From: Hyphomicrobiales bacterium
Lineage (GTDB): Bacteria > Pseudomonadota > Alphaproteobacteria > Rhizobiales > Aestuariivirgaceae
NCBI GenBank assembly: GCA_027067085.1
Contig: JAMOMM010000441.1
Coordinates: 1 to 28,080 of the forward strand
Direction: 5' to 3'
Length of the DNA: 28,080 nucleotides
The first letter of the stretch is position 1, and each line of letters starts with the position of its first letter. The translations under genes were made by a program, and so were the position numbers. Below, piece by piece: positions 6,128 through 14,768 of the stretch. The notes under the pieces are model-generated. The model was not told where the DNA came from, searched no databases, and saw nothing but the letters and a program-made list of their open reading frames with translations.

Positions 6128-7303
6128 GTGTCGGGGATACTAAAAGTCAAATACAGAAATTTAGCGGTCATTTGTAGCTTTTTTCTGGTCTCAGCATGTG
6201 CGAGTTTGCCAATTCAAGGGCCAGAGCGCGTTGAAATTTCTAAGACTAACGAAAACAATAACCTGTCTGGTTTCATTCTTGTTGATGTAAATCGTGATGT
6301 AGCAAGAGTGTTGCAGGGGAGGTCTGGTAGTGGGGTGGAGCGCTGGTTTAAGCGTGGACGTCCTGCGAGCACCGATTTACTTGGTCCTGGCGATGTTCTT
6401 AATATTTCCATTTGGGAAAATGATCCTAATGGTTTGTTCTCATCAGGGCAATCACCAACTCCGGGAGGTGGTTTGAGTCGTGGTCTGGTTTCTGGCATTG
6501 AAATTGATCGCAAAGGGTATATCCAATTCCCATATGTTGGACGGATTAGTACGATTGGCGTGTCTACCAATGGATTGTCTAGGCGAATCCGCAATGCGCT
6601 GAGTAAACAAACAAACAATCCGCAAGTTCATATTGAGCGGATTAAAAAATCAACAAATGTTGTTACAATAGTTGGCGGTGTCAAAACACCTGGTGTTTAC
6701 CCAATTGGTCCCAGTAATGATAAATTACTCGACGCGTTGGCCGTTTCTGGGGGGGCTTTATATCCAAATTATGAGACAAAATTGACGCTAACGCGCCTTG
6801 GGCAAATGGCTAGTATTTATCTTGATGATGTGGTTTCAGATTCTAGGAAAAACACTTATTTGCGACCTCGTGACGAAGTTTCAATTGAACGGAAACCAAA
6901 GTATTTCTTAGCTTTTGGCGCCGTAGCCAAGAAAGATCAGATTGAATTTGGTCAATCGAAATTGACTGTTTTGGAAGCATTGGCTAAAGCGCGTGGGTTG
7001 GATGATGAACTTGCTGACCCGACAGGAATTTTCCTTTTTCGTTTCGAGTCACGCAAAACGCTCGCTGATTTCGGTCGCCTTGATGATGTTGCAGATGGTG
7101 TAACGCTAATTCCAGTTATTTACAGATTTAATTTGCGTGATGCAAACCAGTATTTTTATGCAAAAGCGATTGGTGTGCATAGCAAGGATGCTATTTATGT
7201 TGCGAATGCCTCATCGGTTCAAGTGAGTAAATTTATGAAAATACTGGGACAGGCTGTTGGGATTGGTATCACAACAGCAGGGTCTGTGAGGGCATTTAAC
7301 TAA
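6128..7303 (+). CDS. Outer-membrane polysaccharide export lipoprotein, VexA/Wza/KpsD family
   Basis: 391 residues from a GTG start with a strong upstream GAGGGGG. The N-terminus is a lipoprotein signal (FFLVSAC, lipidated Cys at 24). Then comes the polysaccharide-export domain (LLGPGDVLNISIWEND, about residues 84-100, continuing IEIDRKGYIQFPYVG) and two SLBB-type repeats (about 175-260 with VVTIVGGVKTPGVYPIGP, and about 255-330). Proteins of this family form the octameric channel that passes capsule through the periplasm and outer membrane, working with a KpsE/VexD partner. It opens the locus, 194 bp before tviB. Length is close to Wza and somewhat above Salmonella VexA as I recall it. Confidence 0.88.
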   Translation: MSGILKVKYRNLAVICSFFLVSACASLPIQGPERVEISKTNENNNLSGFILVDVNRDVARVLQGRSGSGVERWFKRGRPASTDLLGPGDVLNISIWENDPNGLFSSGQSPTPGGGLSRGLVSGIEIDRKGYIQFPYVGRISTIGVSTNGLSRRIRNALSKQTNNPQVHIERIKKSTNVVTIVGGVKTPGVYPIGPSNDKLLDALAVSGGALYPNYETKLTLTRLGQMASIYLDDVVSDSRKNTYLRPRDEVSIERKPKYFLAFGAVAKKDQIEFGQSKLTVLEALAKARGLDDELADPTGIFLFRFESRKTLADFGRLDDVADGVTLIPVIYRFNLRDANQYFYAKAIGVHSKDAIYVANASSVQVSKFMKILGQAVGIGITTAGSVRAFN

Positions 7304-7497
7304 CCCATCAGCACTTACATAAACGAAAAGCGCCGCAGTGATGCTTGAGCGCTTGGTGTGGGTTCTTTTGGGCTTAGGATTGCGTTATGTGGGTTTGTCA
7401 GCAAAATAATAACATGGGCTGGTCGGTCTGATTGCTGCTTAACTCTTAGTTTTAAATTTTAGAAAGCGTATGGATTCGACGCTATAAGGTACAGAAA

Positions 7498-8790
7498 ATG
7501 GCTGAACGGATAAGTGAAAATTTGGTTGTTGTGGGCTTGGGATATGTTGGGTTGCCACTTGCAGTGGCCTTTTCGACCGTTTGTGACAATTTGACGGGGT
7601 ATGATGTAAACAACCAGCGAGTTGCCGATCTTCGCAACGGGTACGATTACACGGGAGAGACTGATCCTGATGAATTGAAAGCGCATGGGTTGAAGTTTAC
7701 CTCCAATGCGGATTGTCTCATAGGTGCAAAATACATTATCGTTACGGTTCCTACGCCAACTGACAAGGGCAATCGTCCTGATTTAGGCTATTTAAGGATG
7801 GCGTGTGAAACCATAGGCAAATATTTGGAACCAAATTCTATTATCATTTTTGAATCGACGGTTTATCCAACCGCGACTGAAGAATTTTGCGGTTCAGTAA
7901 TAGAGCGTGTTTCTGGTTTGAAATGTGGCGTAGACTTCAAATTGGGATACAGTCCTGAACGAATCAATCCAGGAGACAAAGAGCATTCACTTACAGATAT
8001 CAAGAAAGTTGTTTCGGGTCAGGATGCTGAAACCCTTGAACTCGTTGCTGCTTTATATGAGAGAATTATTCGCGCTGGCGTTCACAAGGCTACTTCAATA
8101 ACAGTAGCTGAAGCCTCTAAAGTGCTGGAGAACACTCAGCGTGACCTCAATATTGCCTTAATGAATGAATTGGCGTTGATCTGTGATCTTCTAGATATTT
8201 CGACGATGCATGTAATTGATGCAGCTGCCACAAAGTGGAACTTTTTACGCTTTACGCCAGGCTTGGTCGGGGGGCATTGTATTGGCGTTGATCCTTACTA
8301 TCTCACCGCTAAAGCTGAAGAATTAGGTTATCACCCTGATGTAATCTTGGCGGGTCGACGTATTAATGACCAAATGGCGAATTTTATTTCGCAGCGGATT
8401 GTTAAATTGCTTGCCGTTGCTGATTTGCCCGTACGCTCAGCGCGAATTGGTATCCTCGGACTGACATTTAAAGAAAATGTCCCTGATTTTAGAAACTCAA
8501 AGGTAATTGATATTATTAACGAAATGAATGCTTATGGTATCAAGCCCTTCGTGCATGATCCATACTTTGGCGTGGCTGAATCATTCAGTGGTTCTGACTT
8601 TCAGCAAGTTTCATTGGATGAAATGAAGGATCTCCATTGCCTTGTGCTTGCAGTCCCACATGAAGAGTATCTTGCGGGTGGCGTTGAACAATTTACCAGT
8701 AAACTTATTAAAAACGGTGTTTTTGTAGATATAAAATCACAAATACCTTCCTCTGATTTTGATGATTCAGTTAACTACTGGTCATTATGA
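7498..8790 (+). CDS. tviB: UDP-N-acetyl-hexosamine 6-dehydrogenase, TviB/WbpO type
   Basis: 430 residues. The N-terminal Rossmann site is GLGYVGLP at 13-20. The central helix signature is EASKVLENTQRDLNIALMNE, and the catalytic loop GLVGGHCIGVDPYYL has the nucleophilic Cys at 261. The ENTQRDLNIALMNE and GGHCIGVDPYYLT wording is that of TviB/WbpO enzymes, which oxidise UDP-GlcNAc or UDP-GalNAc to the uronic acid with NAD+, rather than of UDP-glucose dehydrogenases. Together with the TviC-type epimerase downstream it supplies UDP-GalNAcA, the Vi-antigen precursor. It is separated by 165 bp from the TviD-like gene. Substrate preference between GlcNAc and GalNAc is not decidable here. Confidence 0.92.
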   Translation: MAERISENLVVVGLGYVGLPLAVAFSTVCDNLTGYDVNNQRVADLRNGYDYTGETDPDELKAHGLKFTSNADCLIGAKYIIVTVPTPTDKGNRPDLGYLRMACETIGKYLEPNSIIIFESTVYPTATEEFCGSVIERVSGLKCGVDFKLGYSPERINPGDKEHSLTDIKKVVSGQDAETLELVAALYERIIRAGVHKATSITVAEASKVLENTQRDLNIALMNELALICDLLDISTMHVIDAAATKWNFLRFTPGLVGGHCIGVDPYYLTAKAEELGYHPDVILAGRRINDQMANFISQRIVKLLAVADLPVRSARIGILGLTFKENVPDFRNSKVIDIINEMNAYGIKPFVHDPYFGVAESFSGSDFQQVSLDEMKDLHCLVLAVPHEEYLAGGVEQFTSKLIKNGVFVDIKSQIPSSDFDDSVNYWSL

Positions 8791-8955
8791 TCGTGTGATT
8801 TTGTAGATTAATGACTTTTTCAACTACTAACACTTCGAATTGGAACCATATTTTTTTTGCAATGTCACTGATGGGTGATCGTGAAACTTTGAACAAAAGC
8901 CAGTGCCACAGTAATACTGAAAAGAGTTGGTATGAATCCATAATCAGGATAAAAT

Positions 8956-11436
8956 ATGAATAAAATTATGGTAACCCCTCTGGGGTCGTGTCGGATTACC
9001 AATGTTTTACGCAGTGATATGGCGAGACGTCGAATTACTTTAAATCTTGAGCGTGTATTTGGTTATACCCACTCTTGTTCAGAAGCTTTACAAATGGTGA
9101 AGTTTCTCCAAGGGGATTTTAAACTTGATGATGTTTTAAAACCTGTAATGCTTTCTGCAAAAAGGCTTAGTGAGCATGCATTTGGTGAAAACATCAAGTC
9201 AGATTTATATTTTATCGAGTTGTCTTCAGGTAATGTACTTGAAATCGATGGGGTATTTGTCCAAACGAACTATTGGAAGCAGCATTTTAGCGAATTTTTT
9301 TCTGACACAGACAGAGTTCGTATGTTTTGGCGCCTGGTTAAAACGGGCACTCTGGAAGAACGCCGGACATTTCTTGAAGGAGAAAAGAGCTTTTTAGCTT
9401 ACGACGCTACGGATCAAGATTTATTAAGCCGTGTTACCCGTCAAGCGGTTACTCCAGAACGTCTTGAAAGTGAAATGTTAGAGTTGATGGATCGACTTCC
9501 AAAGGTCGTTTTTGTAACACATTGCAATGCCAAAAATGAATCTGGTGTTTGGCTAAAAACCAGATCAGCGCTGGTCGATATGGTTGAAAAAGCTGCAGGC
9601 AGGATCAATGCCACCTTATATAATCCAACTCATTTAATGGAAACATTTTCGCAGGTTAAATCGTTTACAAACGATGGAAGTCTAACGCATTTCACCAGTG
9701 AGTTTGAAGAAAAAATACTGCTTGATTGGGATGAGAAATTCATCATTCCTCTTAAACTTAAGTTTGGAATTGATCCTGCGATAGATGATGATTCAGAAGA
9801 ATTAAAGGAATCTATTCAACGTGTAAAAACTTTTTTAAAACGAAATGGTGATTCTTGGAACCCAGAGGTTTGCAATACAGAAATTGATAAATTCCCTTTC
9901 AGTGTTGAGTTACATAGACTTCGTTTTAACTACAGTGTTTTGAATGATGCTTTTGATGTTGCGAAAAAATCATTCACAATTTTGGAAAGCGTTGATCAAG
10001 TTGGCTCCGATGATGCGTTTAGTATGATGAAAGTTGCATTCCAGGCGAATAGCTGGCCAGATGTTTTACATGCAAACGAAATTCTCGATGAGTTCGGCGA
10101 CCAGTCAATTCAGAGTATGGAAATGGCTGCCAATGCTGCGCAATTTCTCGGAAATCTGGAGGATGCAATAAACCTTTGGATCGCATGTTTCAATCATTCT
10201 TACAATGATGCAAAAGCAGCTTACAACGCTGCATATAATTTCTCAGCAACACAAAAGTTCGATATGGCGGAAATTTGGTGTCGTAAAAGTTTGGAATTGT
10301 CACCAACATATTTTGATGCAATTTGTCTTTTTGTTGAACTATTGGCAGAAAAAGGAGAGTCCGTCGAACTCGAAACGTCACTGATTAACCTTGCCGAGGA
10401 CTCTAATAACAGAAATAACAAAATTGAAGCCGTTTTGAAAACGGCAATAGAGAAGGGCATTGCAGTTAGCGTTGTGAATGCCCTAGTTATCATGCGTAAC
10501 AATGAGAATTTAAGCTCAGATTTTAGCAAACAAATTGAAAAGTTAAGTGCGTCTTGGGTTAAGAAAGCCAAACTTGCTGAAGAGAATGGCGATAGAAATG
10601 AAGCAATGCTTTATTTGCGCGCGGCATGTGACCTTGATGATAACAAGCAAGCCAAACAACTTATCAAACCCTATTGGGTTAATATACGGGCAAAATTACG
10701 AGCTGCTTATGTGGCAAAAGACTTTGCCCTAGTAGGGAGCTTGAGCCAGGAGTGTGAGTATATTTTACCGGAAATACAGGGTAGTTTTTTACTTATTGGC
10801 CGGGCCTTTTTTCAACTTCAAGATCATGAGAATACGTTAGTGTGGTTTGAAAAAACTGTAGCTGCTAATGCGTTAGATTTTGTAGCCTGGTTGTTTTTGG
10901 CGCGGTCAAGCCTTGCCTTGCAAAAATACTCATTGGCCGCAAAGGCTTTTAACAAAGTCCTAGAAACTACACCGAAAGATAATGATGCAAACAAAAAGAC
11001 AATTGAGACTGCAGAGTCTGGTTTAAAGCGATTGGTGATGCAGACAGTTTCAATTGGTCGTAAAAAAATGAAGGAAGGCGAATTAGAAGATGCGTGGAAT
11101 TTGATTCAAGTTGCCTTAAGTATTGACGCCGAGGATACAAAAGCTGTGAGCACCAAATTTTCCATACTTAGGCTAACCCGAAAACGACTGGTGAATTTTG
11201 AAGAAGATTCAGATATTGATAAGTTGGTTTTAGCAAATCAGCTACTCGCTAAAGACCCAGATGACACGTTTGGGCTAAAGGTGATGGCGCAAGAGCTAAC
11301 CAAGGAAAAAAATTACCAAGAAGCTCTCCCCGTGTGGAAAAAGTATGCCGAGCTGATTGATGATCCTGAAAATGCATACAATCAAATTGCTAAATGCGAG
11401 AAAACAATTCGTCGCCTTAACGCGAGTGTGATGTGA
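8956..11436 (+). CDS. tviD: TviD-like protein: SGNH-like O-acyltransferase domain plus TPR-like repeats
   Basis: 826 residues, close to the ~830 of Salmonella TviD. The N-terminal ~280 residues resemble an SGNH-fold enzyme: TPLGSCRI with candidate nucleophile Ser11, FVTHCNAKN (H189, N191, N194) and FTNDGSLTHFT (D240, H245). From about 330 to the end the protein is helical, with repeated TPR-like pairs (for example a WIACFNHSYNDAKAAYNAAY segment and an AFFQLQDHENTLVWFEKTVA segment). TviD is the Vi antigen O-acetyltransferase, modelled as SGNH-type with an atypical triad and interacting with TviE. Position between tviB and the GT4 polymerase and the matching size support this call, but I identify it by architecture and context, not by alignment. 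No signal peptide: cytoplasmic or peripheral. Confidence 0.62.
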   Translation: MNKIMVTPLGSCRITNVLRSDMARRRITLNLERVFGYTHSCSEALQMVKFLQGDFKLDDVLKPVMLSAKRLSEHAFGENIKSDLYFIELSSGNVLEIDGVFVQTNYWKQHFSEFFSDTDRVRMFWRLVKTGTLEERRTFLEGEKSFLAYDATDQDLLSRVTRQAVTPERLESEMLELMDRLPKVVFVTHCNAKNESGVWLKTRSALVDMVEKAAGRINATLYNPTHLMETFSQVKSFTNDGSLTHFTSEFEEKILLDWDEKFIIPLKLKFGIDPAIDDDSEELKESIQRVKTFLKRNGDSWNPEVCNTEIDKFPFSVELHRLRFNYSVLNDAFDVAKKSFTILESVDQVGSDDAFSMMKVAFQANSWPDVLHANEILDEFGDQSIQSMEMAANAAQFLGNLEDAINLWIACFNHSYNDAKAAYNAAYNFSATQKFDMAEIWCRKSLELSPTYFDAICLFVELLAEKGESVELETSLINLAEDSNNRNNKIEAVLKTAIEKGIAVSVVNALVIMRNNENLSSDFSKQIEKLSASWVKKAKLAEENGDRNEAMLYLRAACDLDDNKQAKQLIKPYWVNIRAKLRAAYVAKDFALVGSLSQECEYILPEIQGSFLLIGRAFFQLQDHENTLVWFEKTVAANALDFVAWLFLARSSLALQKYSLAAKAFNKVLETTPKDNDANKKTIETAESGLKRLVMQTVSIGRKKMKEGELEDAWNLIQVALSIDAEDTKAVSTKFSILRLTRKRLVNFEEDSDIDKLVLANQLLAKDPDDTFGLKVMAQELTKEKNYQEALPVWKKYAELIDDPENAYNQIAKCEKTIRRLNASVM

Positions 11437-11460
11437 TTTTTTTGGATCTTGTGAGATATT

Positions 11461-13446
11461 TTGAAGTGGAATCGTAAATTGAATAATTTTTTGAGGTCCG
11501 CTGGACTTGATGCGGTACAGGCAAAAAAAGAATGCAAGGAAATCCTCGCGTCTGCCGGTGTACCAAAAGAGGCAGTAAAGGGACTTCAGCGGGTGAGGGC
11601 TATGCTGGAAATTTTTCCAAATATGCACGATCTGAAACTGACTGAATTAATCTTACTTGAAAAAACAAGACAAAAAAGCAAGATGTTTGAGTCGTGGCTT
11701 GATCTGTCAAAAGAGTTTCCTGATTGTTATCTTTCTCAACGCTACTGCGTACGTTGGTTCTTTCGTGAACACAAAGTTAAAGAAGCTATTGCCTATATCG
11801 ATAGTAAGTTTTCGGGTAATTTTTTGTCTGCTGCTGAAGTGCAGCAATGCGCGCTGTTATACGAAGAAATCAAAGAACACGAGATGTCTGATTCCTTGCT
11901 TTCAAAAGGTATGAAGAAGTTTCCCGATAATATCGGTTTGAGAACCATCCTTGCCAGGAACCACGTACAGCGCGGAGATATTGTCAGAGCGTTAGAATGT
12001 ATGTTGCCCATTAGTGAGGAAAAAGAGCTGCCACCGTCTGCAAAAGCTCTCCAGCATAAATTGTCAGCTTCAATTCAAGTGTTAGACCAAATTGCACCCA
12101 GTGACTGGCGCAATCATAAAAATACCAGCATCTTGGCTTACCATATGGCAATCTTGATATTTAAAGATCGAAAACTCAAGACGCAGTTACCTGGGCAACT
12201 AGGTTCTACATCTCTCTTTACGGGGTCTTTGGCTGCAGGCGGTGCTGAACGCCAAATGGTTAATACAGCTGTTAATTTGTTAAAACAACAGTCTGCTAAT
12301 AAAGTAGTTTCAGGAGCAAAACTTGTTGGTCCGTTTGAAATTTTGGTTACAACGCTGGATTCTTCGGCGGGAAAAGATTTTTATCTATCGGTGGCACAGG
12401 CTGGTAATGTGACAGTGCGCCAGAGCCAAAATATAACACCTAGTGAACTAGATGAAATTTGCCCTGATAATGAAATGCTTTCTACATTATTGGCGGTCCT
12501 GCCACGGATCCCAATGTTTGGAGTTCAGCGGTTAGTTTCTTATTTTCGCGAGGCAAAAACAGAAGTTGCTTATTTATGGCAGGACGGTGCCGTATTGCAG
12601 GGTGCGTTGGCTGCTTTAATTGCAGAAGTGCCGAAAATAATAGTAAACATGAGAGGCTTGCCACCAAATTTGCGCCCGCACCTTTTTCGCGAAGAATACT
12701 ATGGAATGTATCGTGCATTGGCAAAGATACCTGGTGTTCAGTTTGCTTCAAATGGCTATATTACAGCTCTTGCTTATAGTGAGTGGCTGGATATTCCTGT
12801 TGACAGGTTTGTAATTGTTCCAAATGGCGTCGCCAAAATGGTTGAAAAAAAATCGGTTGACGATGAGGAGATGTGGCAAGATTTTAACAATAGAACTGCT
12901 GATGCCACACATACAGTCGGCAGTGTTTTCAGGTTCGATACAGATAAGCGGCCATTGCTGTGGGTTTTATTTGCTCGTGAATATCTTTTTAAACACCCTG
13001 ACGCACGGTTTGTACTTGTAGGGGGTGGACGATTGTTGGAGGAAGCAAAAGAACGTGCCCAAAAGTTTGGTATAGATCATAGAGTTTTGTTTGTTGGTGC
13101 ATCAACAAATGTACCGTTTTGGTTGAAAAAAATAGACGTTTTCTTGCTCCTGTCGCGTTACGAAGGATTGCCCAACGTTTTGATTGAAGCACAAATGATG
13201 GGAGTGGCAGTGGTTTCAACGCCCGCTGGAAATGCGAATGAAACATTTTTGGAGGGGGAAACCGGGTTTATTCTTTCAGAATTAGTCAGTCCAACCACTA
13301 AGGAAATGTGTGAAAAAGTGCAAGATTTACTTAAGTTGGTTCGGAGTAATAAGGAATTGTCAAAAATTGCGAAAGAATTTGCCAAATCAAAATTCTCGAT
13401 TCAAAGCATGATTGAAAATACGGTTGCACTTTTGATAAAAACTTGA
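11461..13446 (+). CDS. tviE: TviE-like TPR/GT4 glycosyltransferase, candidate capsule polymerase
   Basis: About 661 residues from a TTG start 24 bp after the TviD-like gene; the frame is closed by TGA at 11452-11454 and no ATG precedes the conserved part. Residues 1 to ~210 are helical and TPR-like. A GT-B GT4 enzyme follows: a sugar-acceptor loop GSLAAGGAERQMV (GGAERQ at 260-265), a VPNGVAKM loop, and LLSRYEGLPNVLIEAQMMG with the catalytic pair E568 and E576. In the Vi system TviE is the GT4 polymerase that links GalNAcA residues and binds TviD; adjacency here fits. It is longer than Salmonella TviE as I recall (~578). A chain-terminating or branching transferase is possible. Confidence 0.65.
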   Translation: MKWNRKLNNFLRSAGLDAVQAKKECKEILASAGVPKEAVKGLQRVRAMLEIFPNMHDLKLTELILLEKTRQKSKMFESWLDLSKEFPDCYLSQRYCVRWFFREHKVKEAIAYIDSKFSGNFLSAAEVQQCALLYEEIKEHEMSDSLLSKGMKKFPDNIGLRTILARNHVQRGDIVRALECMLPISEEKELPPSAKALQHKLSASIQVLDQIAPSDWRNHKNTSILAYHMAILIFKDRKLKTQLPGQLGSTSLFTGSLAAGGAERQMVNTAVNLLKQQSANKVVSGAKLVGPFEILVTTLDSSAGKDFYLSVAQAGNVTVRQSQNITPSELDEICPDNEMLSTLLAVLPRIPMFGVQRLVSYFREAKTEVAYLWQDGAVLQGALAALIAEVPKIIVNMRGLPPNLRPHLFREEYYGMYRALAKIPGVQFASNGYITALAYSEWLDIPVDRFVIVPNGVAKMVEKKSVDDEEMWQDFNNRTADATHTVGSVFRFDTDKRPLLWVLFAREYLFKHPDARFVLVGGGRLLEEAKERAQKFGIDHRVLFVGASTNVPFWLKKIDVFLLLSRYEGLPNVLIEAQMMGVAVVSTPAGNANETFLEGETGFILSELVSPTTKEMCEKVQDLLKLVRSNKELSKIAKEFAKSKFSIQSMIENTVALLIKT

Positions 13447-13654
13447 AGAAAATAACAGATAAAAACACAGTTTTTTTGTTTTAAACTATTCCATATTAAC
13501 GGTAATTGGAAAGTGTGAGACTTGCTTTGTGGTGTGGTTGTGGGATATAATTAACTACCTATGATTGTTCTTTTGTATATTTACATTCAACCCATTGGGG
13601 TTGTGTTTAAATCAAAAATTTTGAACAATATTTTAATTGAAGAGAAATTTTCTT
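13447..13654. other. AT-rich intergenic gap before tviC
   Basis: About 200 bp, very AT-rich, with no ORF. An AAGAGA site at 13640-13645 serves the ATG at 13655. It could hold an internal promoter but no convincing box pair stands out. Confidence 0.3.
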
Positions 13655-14701
13655 ATGTCTAGAGCCTATCAAAAAATCCGAGCGGATTTAAAATTAAGAC
13701 CGCGTAAGTGGTTGGTGACTGGTGTCGCGGGTTTTATCGGATCTAATATTTTAGAGGCGTTGTTAAACTTGGAGCAGGAAGTTGTTGGGTTGGATAATTT
13801 TGCAACAGGCTTCCAGCATAATTTGGATCAGGTGCAGGCTAGTGTGGGTGCTGAGTCTTGGAAAAAATTTAAATTTATCAAAGGTGATATACTCAACTTG
13901 AGTGACTGCCGGAAATCTGTTGAAGGCGTGAACTGCGTCCTCCACCAAGCGGCGCTTGGATCTGTTCCGCGGTCCATCGAAGATCCGATCATGACCAATG
14001 CCACGAATATTAGTGGGTTTTTGAATATGCTCGTGGCGGCCCGCGATGCAAACGTGGATAGCTTTACCTATGCAGCTTCCAGTTCAACTTATGGCGACCA
14101 TGAGGCATTGCCAAAAGTTGAGGGTACGATCGGTAATCCACTTTCACCCTACGCTGTTACAAAATATGTCAATGAGTTATATGCTAACGTATTTGCCCGC
14201 ACTTACGGGTTTAAATGCATCGGTCTGCGTTACTTCAATATTTTTGGTCGGCGTCAAGATCCCAATGGCGCATATGCAGCTGTTGTACCCAAATGGATAA
14301 ACGCCATATTGTCTAATGAAACTGTGATGATAAATGGTGATGGTGAAACCAGTCGTGATTTTTGCTATGTTGATAATGCTGTCCAAATGAATCTGTTGGC
14401 CGCTGTCGCACCAAACAGCGCACGAGACGAAATTTACAATGTTGCTTTTAATGCGCGAACGTCACTGAATGAGTTATTTCTAAGTTTGAAAACAGAATTG
14501 AAAAATTTGAACATTAATTATAATGCAGAACCAGTTCATGTCGATTTTCGAAAAGGAGATGTGCGTCACTCACAAGCAGATATTTTCAAGGCACGTGATA
14601 TGCTCGGCTATAACCCAGATTATGATATAGATAAAGGCTTGCACGAGGTGATGCCTTGGTACCTGAAATCATTTAGTGATAATTCCAACACAACTTTGTA
14701 A
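13655..14701 (+). CDS. tviC: UDP-N-acetylglucosamine 4-epimerase, TviC/WbpP type
   Basis: 348 residues from ATG 13655, the same length as I recall for TviC; an upstream TTG at 13637 is less likely because the WbpP/TviC family begins at this Met (MSR...). An extended SDR: NAD-binding GVAGFIGSN at 23-31, the family block HQAALGSVPRSIEDP, a catalytic Ser/Thr region ASSSTYGD, and Tyr166/Lys170 in SPYAVTKYVNELYA. It then has GLRYFNIFGRRQDPNGAYAA and GDGETSRDFCYVDN. These blocks are near-diagnostic for WbpP/TviC, which interconverts UDP-GlcNAc and UDP-GalNAc or their uronic acids. It pairs with TviB to make UDP-GalNAcA. The next gene follows after 67 bp. Confidence 0.92.
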   Translation: MSRAYQKIRADLKLRPRKWLVTGVAGFIGSNILEALLNLEQEVVGLDNFATGFQHNLDQVQASVGAESWKKFKFIKGDILNLSDCRKSVEGVNCVLHQAALGSVPRSIEDPIMTNATNISGFLNMLVAARDANVDSFTYAASSSTYGDHEALPKVEGTIGNPLSPYAVTKYVNELYANVFARTYGFKCIGLRYFNIFGRRQDPNGAYAAVVPKWINAILSNETVMINGDGETSRDFCYVDNAVQMNLLAAVAPNSARDEIYNVAFNARTSLNELFLSLKTELKNLNINYNAEPVHVDFRKGDVRHSQADIFKARDMLGYNPDYDIDKGLHEVMPWYLKSFSDNSNTTL

Positions 14702-14768
14702 ATACTTGATAAGTATATGTAAATTTTCGTTCAGTACAGGTTTGTCAAACAAAAGGACAAAAAAGAGC

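Noticed and set aside
7328..7355. Possible terminator between the export lipoprotein and tviB (AAGCGC ... GCGCTT).
   Set aside because: The stem is only 6 bp with a long loop and no proper T-run follows, so the operon is likely to be read through.
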